11,510 nt of DNA, taken from assembly GCA_963606965.1 (NCBI GenBank), contig CAVDAL010000015.1, positions 1 through 11,510 of the forward strand. The letters are read 5' to 3'. This DNA comes from CAVDAL01 sp963606965. Its GTDB lineage: Bacteria > Actinomycetota > Coriobacteriia > Coriobacteriales > QAMH01. Position 1 is the first letter of the stretch; each line of letters begins with the position of its first letter. The position numbers were made by a program, and so were the translations under genes. This document shows positions 6,373 to 11,510 of this stretch, in pieces. The notes beneath the pieces are model-generated. The model made no database searches. It saw only the letters and a list, made by a program, of their open reading frames with translations, and was not told the DNA's origin.

Positions 6373-7131
6373 TTAATCAAGGATTTTGCCATCAATTGAA
6401 ACTGTCACAACGTTCCAAGGAATGAACTTACCACTTGCTTGCAAGGCCTTCTTTGTTGCCATTTCCAAACCACCACAACAAGGAACTTCCATGCGAACAA
6501 TTGTCACACTTTGAATATCATTGTCTGCGATGATAGTTGTAAGCTTTTCACTGTAATCAATATCATCAAGCTTTGGGCAACCAATCAAAGTTATTTTGCC
6601 GCGCATAAATTCTTGATGCAAATTTGCATATGCAAAAGCTGTGCAATCAGCAGCAATAAGCAACTTTGCTCCATCAAAATAATCAGCATTTGTTGGAACA
6701 AGCTTTATCTGGCAAGGCCACTGTCCAAGCTGTGATTCTGCACTTACTTGAGGTGCTGCAGCTGGCGCATCTTCCCTGTCAATTGCGCCGCGCTTAAACT
6801 TATGCATTTGCGAACCTGGACATGCCATTCCGCCATGGTCATGACCATGACCAGCATGTTCATCAGCTGCACCACCTTGCTTTTCAGCAGCTTTGCGCGC
6901 CATATTTTCTTTTACAGCTTGTTCATCATAAGCAGCAGCTTCGCGCTCAACAAAAGAAATTGCATCTTCTGGGCAGCTTGGCAAGCAGTCGCCAAGGCCG
7001 TCGCAATAATCGTCGCGTGTCAACTTTGCTTTACCATCAATAACTTCAATTGCGCCTTCATGGCAAGCGTCAGCACAAATGCCACAGCCAGTACATTTTT
7101 CTTCATCAATTTCAATAACTCTGCGAATCAT
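6373..7131 (-). CDS. ferredoxin-like iron-sulfur protein with His-rich linker
   Basis: A 252-residue cytoplasmic protein. Residues 1-62 form a bacterial ferredoxin-like domain with Cys13, 16, 19 and 23, then Cys43, 49 and 53. The second motif has Leu46 where the usual second Cys would be, leaving seven ligands for two clusters. Residues 65-135 are a charged linker including HAGHGHDHGGMACPGSQMH (92-110), a possible metal-binding stretch. The C-terminal domain, about 133-252, has conserved-looking Cys at 140, 163 (ADCTAFAY), 185 (IGCPKLDD) and a PCCGG at 217-221. I recognise this arrangement as a family common in strict anaerobes such as clostridia, usually annotated only as 4Fe-4S protein. Its function is unknown; electron transfer or cluster/metal handling is a guess. 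The ATG at 7131 follows GAGGAAAG. It is separately transcribed from the hydrogenase operon, with a terminator between them. Confidence 0.85.
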   Translation of the reverse strand: MIRRVIEIDEEKCTGCGICADACHEGAIEVIDGKAKLTRDDYCDGLGDCLPSCPEDAISFVEREAAAYDEQAVKENMARKAAEKQGGAADEHAGHGHDHGGMACPGSQMHKFKRGAIDREDAPAAAPQVSAESQLGQWPCQIKLVPTNADYFDGAKLLIAADCTAFAYANLHQEFMRGKITLIGCPKLDDIDYSEKLTTIIADNDIQSVTIVRMEVPCCGGLEMATKKALQASGKFIPWNVVTVSIDGKILD

Positions 7132-7164
7132 AATCTTTCCTCACACTCGTGTTTAACTCTGTAA

Positions 7165-7192
7165 ATTTTACAACGAAATGCAACATTAGCAA
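7165..7192 (-). promoter_or_regulatory. candidate promoter of the ferredoxin-like gene
   Basis: On the minus strand TTGCTA (7187-7192), 16 bases, then TAAAAT (7165-7170) lie between the hydrogenase terminator and the gene. The match is moderate. Confidence 0.4.
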
Positions 7193-7197
7193 GCAAC

Positions 7198-7229
7198 AAA
7201 AAGACCCCACTCTTTCGAGCAGGGTCTTT
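7198..7229 (-). terminator. terminator of the hya operon
   Basis: AAAGACCC and GGGTCTTT form an 8-bp stem with an inner CTC/GAG pairing around TTTC. On the minus strand it is followed by TTTTTGTTG, a good U-tract. It begins 27 bases after the hyaC stop codon. Confidence 0.88.
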
Positions 7230-7255
7230 CAATTCAACTAAAAACTTAGTAAAAA

Positions 7256-8014
7256 TTAAGCCTGAGCAGGTGCTTCTTCAGCAGCCTCTTCGCCTTCTTC
7301 TTTTACAAGATAGTCAAGTTCTTCAGGCTCTTCACCCAAGTTGTCAACACCATTGATGTTCATTGTTTCAAGGTCATATGTCAAGCCGCCATGTTCCTTG
7401 TTGAAGAACATAAGCTTAGCAGGAGCCATACCTTCAATGCATGCAAGATAAACATGAATGAACATAAAGCAGATGAACCAGAACATCATGAAGTAGTGAA
7501 TAACACGAACCTTCATCAAGCCACCAACAGCTGTTGTAAATGCTGCAAAGAAGCCCATGTCCATTGTTGGTCCCCACAAAGCAAAGCCTGTGTAGCCCAT
7601 GAACAAAAGTGTCAAAGCAACAAGCAAGTAAGCGAGCTTTTGAGGAACGCCATACTTACCAGACAGCGGATGTTCCTTCTTGAAGAACAAGTAATACTTG
7701 ATCCAAGGAATCAACTGATGACGATTATGACGCTGTGGCAACCAGCACCACATGTCAAGTTCTTTTTCACGTGTGCCGCCTGTTGGAGCAGACTTGATAA
7801 AGCCAGCCATAACAATGCGAACAATCAAATTGATGAGAATGACGAATGCGCAGAAGAAGTGAACTCCGCGAGCAACACCCATCAAGCCACCAATAACTGG
7901 GTAGTGAATTTCAATACCTGAAAGAATCAACAAAATCATGCAGACAAGGTTGATCCAGTGTGTGATGATAAAGGGAAGTGGATGTGCTTCTCTATAATGT
8001 GCTAAATGAGCCAT
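7256..8014 (-). CDS. hyaC: [NiFe] hydrogenase cytochrome b subunit (HyaC type)
   Basis: Integral membrane di-heme cytochrome b, 252 residues, that anchors the hydrogenase and passes its electrons to the quinone pool. Four spans are visible at about 13-36, 47-71, 125-148 and 172-193. His19, His52, His173 and His187 stand where the four heme-b ligands of the HydC/HyaC family are expected, including the 14-residue gap between the last two. The C-terminal tail after about 227 is strongly acidic (15 Asp or Glu in 26 residues) and should lie in the cytoplasm. The open frame reaches back to 8032 through a TTG, but ATG 8014 follows GGGGAGGTC by 9 bases and starts 2 bases after the large-subunit stop, so it is preferred. 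Confidence 0.93.
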   Translation of the reverse strand: MAHLAHYREAHPLPFIITHWINLVCMILLILSGIEIHYPVIGGLMGVARGVHFFCAFVILINLIVRIVMAGFIKSAPTGGTREKELDMWCWLPQRHNRHQLIPWIKYYLFFKKEHPLSGKYGVPQKLAYLLVALTLLFMGYTGFALWGPTMDMGFFAAFTTAVGGLMKVRVIHYFMMFWFICFMFIHVYLACIEGMAPAKLMFFNKEHGGLTYDLETMNINGVDNLGEEPEELDYLVKEEGEEAAEEAPAQA

Positions 8015-8016
8015 TA

Positions 8017-9708
8017 TTATCGACCTCCCCAAGGTGTAGAGTGGACTTCGAACTCTTTGCCTGTTTCAGGCTCAACAACATGGATAGCGCAAGCAACACA
8101 TGGGTCATAACCATGAACAATACGCAATGCGTTGATTGGAGCGTCGATATTGTCGACTGGGCAACCAATCAAAGCTTGTTCGATTGTGCCGCAAATACCC
8201 TTTTCATCGCGTGGAGAAATATTCCATGTTGTAGGAACAACAGTTTGATAATGAGTAATCTTGTTGTCTTCGATCTTTTCGCAGTGATATAAAGCACCAC
8301 GTGGAGCTTCCCAGAAGCCTTCGCCTTCACCTGTGTCGCGTGCGCGTTCTGTAAAGAATGCAACGTCTTCTTTGCCAAGCTCTGCAACAAGTTCTGAACA
8401 CCAGTCAATCATCCAGCTTGAAACAGCATATGCTTCAATTGGACGAGCAGCAAGACGGCCAAGTGCGCTGTTCAATGCTGCGATGTCTGTAACACCCAAA
8501 GCGTTCAAAACTTTGTCAACATTTTCTTTGATGACGTCAACGCCAGAAGCATAAGAAACCAAAACACGAGCAAGTGGACCAACTTCCATTGGTTCGCCCT
8601 TATAGCGAGGAGCCTTTGCCCATGAATATTTGTCATTGACAACTTCATTAGCTTCATCTTTGTAATAACCAGGGAATGTTTCTGGTGGAACAGTAACGCC
8701 TTCCAATGGATGATGAGGAGTGCCATCGTCACCATAATATGCGCCAGCTGTTGATTCAGTAATATTTGCGCCATCGAATTCTTCCAAAACAGGAGTGCCA
8801 CTGCTTAAGCGAACAATGCCTGCTGGGAAGTAACGATTTGTAAGTTCGCGATCTTCACGATCAAAAACGCCATAAGCCATGAAGTTACCATGCTTGTTAT
8901 TACCAAATGATGCAGCATCATTCTTATAAACACCAGCAATAGCAATTGCATCTGGAATCATAACTTCAGCAACCCACTGGTTGAGCTTCTTAGCGCGGAA
9001 CAAGATGTCATCAATCTTTTCAACACTTGGATAGAATGAAGTACCACCAGGAATTGATGTCATGATATGTGGCATCTTGCCACCGATGATTGCGCTGATT
9101 TCGTCTGCAGTTGCCTGCATGTCGATAGCTTCAATATAGTGAGCTGTAGCAATAAGGTCAACTTCTGCAGGAAGTTTATAAGCTTTAGGTGCTTGACCTT
9201 CCATGAACCAGCCGCCTGACAACCAAGAATATTGGCCATTTTCAGCAAACTTCTTCAAGCGTTCCAAAACTGCTGCAAAGTCGCGAACAGCCAAGCCATT
9301 TTCTTCAGCAAACTTTGTAGCTTTTGCAGGGTCAGCGTTCAAAGCGTTCAAAGGATTAACATAATCAAGAGCGCTTAACTGATAGAACCACAAGATGTGG
9401 CTGTGCAAATATTGTGCACCTTCAACCAAGTTGCGAACAATACGTGCTCCATTTGGATGCTGGATGCCATATGCACCTTCAGCAGCATAAACAGATGAAT
9501 GACAATGAGAAACAGGGCAAACACCGCAAATGCGCTGTGCAATTAATGCTGCGTCTGTTGGCTCATGACCTTCAAGGATAATTTCAAGGCCGCGGAACAA
9601 TCCACCAGAAACCCATGCGTTTGAAACTTTGCCATTTTCGACTTCCATTTCAACGCGAAGGTGACCTTCGATACGATCGATTGGATCGATAATTGAATGC
9701 TTAGCCAT
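8017..9708 (-). CDS. hyaB: [NiFe] hydrogenase large subunit
   Basis: Catalytic subunit, 563 residues, carrying the NiFe(CN)2CO site that splits H2. The N-terminal motif RICGVCPVSH supplies Cys61 and Cys64, and the C-terminal DPCVACAIH supplies Cys537 and Cys540, together the four metal ligands. Twenty residues follow His543. They are the maturation peptide normally removed after this His by a dedicated protease, here not encoded in the window. It has no signal sequence and is expected to be exported with the Tat-tagged small subunit. Its ATG overlaps the hyaA stop by one base (TAATG), with GGAGG inside the end of hyaA, so the two are translationally coupled. Length and motifs are those of group 1 membrane-bound uptake enzymes. 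Confidence 0.97.
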   Translation of the reverse strand: MAKHSIIDPIDRIEGHLRVEMEVENGKVSNAWVSGGLFRGLEIILEGHEPTDAALIAQRICGVCPVSHCHSSVYAAEGAYGIQHPNGARIVRNLVEGAQYLHSHILWFYQLSALDYVNPLNALNADPAKATKFAEENGLAVRDFAAVLERLKKFAENGQYSWLSGGWFMEGQAPKAYKLPAEVDLIATAHYIEAIDMQATADEISAIIGGKMPHIMTSIPGGTSFYPSVEKIDDILFRAKKLNQWVAEVMIPDAIAIAGVYKNDAASFGNNKHGNFMAYGVFDREDRELTNRYFPAGIVRLSSGTPVLEEFDGANITESTAGAYYGDDGTPHHPLEGVTVPPETFPGYYKDEANEVVNDKYSWAKAPRYKGEPMEVGPLARVLVSYASGVDVIKENVDKVLNALGVTDIAALNSALGRLAARPIEAYAVSSWMIDWCSELVAELGKEDVAFFTERARDTGEGEGFWEAPRGALYHCEKIEDNKITHYQTVVPTTWNISPRDEKGICGTIEQALIGCPVDNIDAPINALRIVHGYDPCVACAIHVVEPETGKEFEVHSTPWGGR

Positions 9709-10949
9709 TATTCAGCGCCTCCTTCAGTTTCTTCGGCTTCAGGAGCTTCTGCTTCAGCTTCAGCATTAGCTTCTAACTTATGATGTTTTGCATCATATTC
9801 ACGTTCTTTTTCGAATGGAGCGCCACCGTCTGTACGGCCAGCCTTTTTCATGCCAAGACCATGAACAATGAGTGCTGCAACAACAACGCCAGTAACACCA
9901 AGAGCAACTGGAGTTGGGTTAAAGCGAACATCGCCAATGCGCAAAGTCTTCAAGCGACCAAGGAATGGAGAGTTAACTTCTACCCAGTTGTGAGCTGTGC
10001 TTGTTGGGTCTGCACTGCAGCAACCAATGCAAGGAGCACCAGAATCAATGCAGAAGCTTACGCGGCGGTTCCAACGGACCTGAGCGCAGTTTGCCTTTGT
10101 TTGTGGGCCTTTGCAGCCAACAGCATATAAGCAGTAGCCTTTCTTTTCTTCTTCTGAACCAAATTCATAGACAAATTCGCCATTTTCAAAATGACCACGG
10201 CGAGGGCAGTTGTCATGAATTGTCTGTCCAAAGTATGCAGAAGGCATGTTGAACTCATTGAGTTCTGGCAATGTGCCTGTGAGCAAATATTGGACGATAA
10301 CTGCAACCAATGTTGCAGGGTTTACTGGGCAAGAAGGAACATTGATTACAGGAGTATCTACACCATTGTCTTGCAGATACTTCTGAATGCCTTCAGCACC
10401 AGCAGGGTTTGGATAAGCAGCACAGAAGCCGCCGTCCACTGCGCAAGAACCAGCAGCAATAACTGCAGCTGCGTTTTTGGCAGTCTTGATAACTGGGCTG
10501 TCGCCAGGAGCACATGTTGGTTCACCAGCAATGCGCAAAGCCTCGCCTTCCCAGCCAGTCATTACAGCACCTTCAACAATGAAGATGTACTTGCCAGCAG
10601 CACCTTCAATTGTTTGCTCGCGAGATTCTTCCAAAGAATAACCTGCGCCAGCAGAAAGTGTTTCGGAGTAATTTAGTGCGATATACTCAAGGAGTAATGT
10701 CGCTGGATCTGGATCGTCAGACTGAGCGAAAGATTCAGTACAGCCTGTGCAAGAGCCAAGCTCCATCCAGATAACAGGTGCAAGATTACCTGTTGCATTT
10801 CCGATCAAGTTGTTCTCGATCGCCTCGGCCACTTGAGCGCCTGTGATTCCTTTGATTCCAATTGTTGCTGCAATTGTGCCGCAGAAACCTAAGAAAGCGC
10901 GGCGCGTTACCCCACGCGCCTCAAGTGACTCATAAAACGTATCTACCAT
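9708..10949 (-). CDS. hyaA: [NiFe] hydrogenase small subunit with Tat signal
   Basis: Electron-transfer subunit, 413 residues. TRRAFLGF at 15-22 followed by a hydrophobic stretch is a Tat export signal. Proximal cluster ligands are Cys67, Cys70, Cys169 and Cys207. The distal cluster uses His245, Cys248, Cys273 and Cys279, and the medial one Cys288, Cys300, Cys307 and Cys310. The two additional proximal cysteines of oxygen-tolerant enzymes are absent (Gly69 and Gly174). Residues 347-366 are the C-terminal membrane anchor, with His363 near its end, followed by a 47-residue tail rich in Glu and Ala. An in-frame extension reaches 11129, but ATG 10949 has a strong GGGAGG and gives a proper Tat peptide. 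First gene of hyaABC; the group 1i type of Coriobacteria is a plausible class. Confidence 0.95.
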   Translation of the reverse strand: MVDTFYESLEARGVTRRAFLGFCGTIAATIGIKGITGAQVAEAIENNLIGNATGNLAPVIWMELGSCTGCTESFAQSDDPDPATLLLEYIALNYSETLSAGAGYSLEESREQTIEGAAGKYIFIVEGAVMTGWEGEALRIAGEPTCAPGDSPVIKTAKNAAAVIAAGSCAVDGGFCAAYPNPAGAEGIQKYLQDNGVDTPVINVPSCPVNPATLVAVIVQYLLTGTLPELNEFNMPSAYFGQTIHDNCPRRGHFENGEFVYEFGSEEEKKGYCLYAVGCKGPQTKANCAQVRWNRRVSFCIDSGAPCIGCCSADPTSTAHNWVEVNSPFLGRLKTLRIGDVRFNPTPVALGVTGVVVAALIVHGLGMKKAGRTDGGAPFEKEREYDAKHHKLEANAEAEAEAPEAEETEGGAE

Positions 10950-10975
10950 AGATACCTCCCAATTGAGCCAACCTC

Positions 10976-11015
10976 CCGTTGCTGGCCTTTCCCCTAAGAC
11001 AAAGCTCTGCAACGG
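10976..11015 (-). promoter_or_regulatory. possible hairpin in the hyaA leader
   Basis: In the minus-strand transcript CCGTTGC (11009-11015) can pair with GCAACGG (10976-10982), with a further CTTT/AAAG pairing inside. The 3' arm runs into a first GGGAGG, 16 bases upstream of the one that serves hyaA. It could influence translation or be chance. Confidence 0.35.
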
Positions 11016-11093
11016 CTTAGCGATAATGGCAATAGTGTAAAGAAAGAGAAAAATTGCGCTACTTTCAAGCGGGATTAAAAAGAATTTACGGCG

Positions 11094-11099
11094 CATATA
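11094..11099 (-). promoter_or_regulatory. candidate -10 box of the hya operon
   Basis: TATATG on the minus strand lies 22 bases downstream of the GTAACAC repeat element. No convincing -35 hexamer is seen, which would fit an activator-dependent promoter. It implies a leader of about 138 nt. Confidence 0.3.
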
Positions 11100-11120
11100 A
11101 TCTGTTAGCGGGAAATTTCT

Positions 11121-11148
11121 GTAACACAAAATTGCAATTTTGTAACAC
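11121..11148. promoter_or_regulatory. candidate regulator site between hya and smpB
   Basis: GTAACAC occurs at 11121-11127 and again at 11142-11148 in direct orientation, 21 bases start to start (two helical turns). Between and partly within them is the perfect 18-bp palindrome ACAAAATTGCAATTTTGT (11126-11143). The element centres roughly 47 bases upstream of the predicted hya start site, a position suited to an activator. Confidence 0.5.
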
Positions 11149-11167
11149 GATTTTTAAGAAAATTTAG

Positions 11168-11194
11168 CAGGTCGTGGCTTGAAGTCTTGACCTG
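11168..11194. promoter_or_regulatory. imperfect dyad over the smpB -35
   Basis: CAGGTC (11168-11173) and GACCTG (11189-11194) are inverted 6-mers around a central CTTGAAG, and the right arm overlaps the smpB -35 box. It may be an operator or a chance symmetry. Confidence 0.3.
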
Positions 11195-11214
11195 ATAAGC
11201 TGGTGTGTTAGAGT
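11187..11214 (+). promoter_or_regulatory. smpB promoter
   Basis: TTGACC (11187-11192), 16 bases, then TAGAGT (11209-11214). Transcription would start at about 11221-11224, at or within a few bases of the smpB ATG, predicting an mRNA with almost no leader. Confidence 0.5.
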
Positions 11215-11223
11215 TTAAAAACC

Positions 11224-11510
11224 ATGAAAAATGAACGTAAATACATAGCAAAAAATCGCAAGGCTCTTCACGACTATACTGTTGAGGAAAGATACGAATG
11301 TGGTATCGCTTTAACAGGGACGGAAGTTTGCTCTTTGCGTGAAAATTCTTGCCAGCTTCGCGACTGCTTTGTGCTAATTCGCAAGGGTGAAGCTTGGCTT
11401 AATGGTGTGCATATTTCGCCTTATAGCCATGGTGGTGTTTGGAATGTTGATACAGAGCGCCGCCGCAAGTTGCTCATGCATAAAAAAGAGATTTTGAAGC
11501 TTGAACAAAA
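11224..11510 (+). CDS. smpB: SsrA-binding protein SmpB, 5' part
   Basis: Partner of tmRNA in trans-translation: it binds the tRNA-like domain of SsrA and helps it enter stalled ribosomes. The 95 residues present (of about 150 usual) show the family hallmarks: IAKNRKALHDY (8-18), GIALTGTEV (27-35), HISPYSHG (63-70) and RRKLLMHKKEI (80-90). The window ends inside the gene, so the C-terminal tail is missing. ATG 11224 is the only sensible start, because an in-frame stop lies at 11209-11211. No Shine-Dalgarno sequence precedes it, which with the promoter position suggests leaderless translation. Position 36 is Cys where most SmpB proteins have Lys (GTEVKS). It is divergent from the hydrogenase operon. 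Confidence 0.95.
   Translation, partial: MKNERKYIAKNRKALHDYTVEERYECGIALTGTEVCSLRENSCQLRDCFVLIRKGEAWLNGVHISPYSHGGVWNVDTERRRKLLMHKKEILKLEQ

Noticed and set aside
7391..7921. Long plus-strand open frame (176 codons) within hyaC
   Set aside because: Antisense shadow of a well-supported gene, with no ribosome site and atypical composition rich in Asn, Cys and His.
10191..10676. Plus-strand open frame of 161 codons within hyaA
   Set aside because: Antisense shadow of the small subunit with Cys/Ser-rich low-complexity translation and no family resemblance.
10950..11129. 60-codon in-frame N-terminal extension of the hydrogenase small subunit with a hydrophobic stretch
   Set aside because: The ATG at 10949 has a strong ribosome site and yields a standard Tat signal starting at the right distance. 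The extension would bury the twin-arginine motif and overlaps the likely promoter and leader.
1..11510. CRISPR arrays, insertion sequences, phage genes or other defence systems
   Set aside because: No regularly spaced repeats, transposase or integrase motifs, or nuclease genes were seen on either strand.

Overview
The window looks like chromosomal DNA of an anaerobic bacterium of fairly low GC. The best guess is a gut- or rumen-type Coriobacteriia (Eggerthellaceae-like) actinobacterium. The evidence is a membrane-bound group 1 [NiFe] hydrogenase with Tat signal and HyaC-type cytochrome b, an anaerobe-type iron-sulfur protein family, a [4Fe-4S] PurF and a possibly leaderless smpB. The lineage is an inference from gene content; a low-GC Firmicute is not excluded. 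All genes except smpB and one decayed fragment lie on the minus strand.

Reading in the direction of transcription from the right: smpB (plus strand, cut by the window end) diverges from a hydrogenase operon hyaA-hyaB-hyaC (10949 down to 7256). The three cistrons are tightly packed, with a 1-nt overlap and then a 2-nt gap, and end in a strong terminator at 7198-7229. The 274-bp divergent region holds a striking 28-bp element: two GTAACAC direct repeats exactly 21 bp apart around an AT-rich palindrome. It also holds a possible leader hairpin for hyaA. The hydrogenase should oxidise H2 outside the membrane and pass electrons through three Fe-S clusters to a di-heme cytochrome b and the quinone pool. 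No maturation gene (hyp genes or the large-subunit protease) is in the window, so these must be elsewhere.

Next come two separately initiated genes: a ferredoxin-like protein with a His-rich linker (7131-6373) and a BioB-like radical SAM enzyme of unknown substrate (6260-5262), followed by a GC-rich terminator. Then comes a self-contained regulated unit, a YtrA-type GntR repressor, an ABC ATPase and a large ABC-2-type permease (5015-2023). Its promoter carries a near-perfect dyad with 13-bp spacing over the -10 box. This architecture is that of stress- or antibiotic-responsive export or sensing systems.

The 528-bp gap 1495-2022 holds the purF promoter and a dyad at its start site, the C-terminal remnant of a transporter (pseudogene, plus strand), a perfectly palindromic convergent terminator and an unexplained 74-nt inverted-repeat segment. 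purF (amidophosphoribosyltransferase, first step of purine synthesis) fills the left end.

I found no CRISPR array, tRNA, rRNA or intact mobile element. No clearly new multi-gene system is evident. The most interesting leads are the hya upstream element, the cluster-ligand pattern of the hydrogenase small subunit and of the ferredoxin-like protein, the acidic cytoplasmic tails of HyaA and HyaC, and the Cys-rich radical SAM enzyme.
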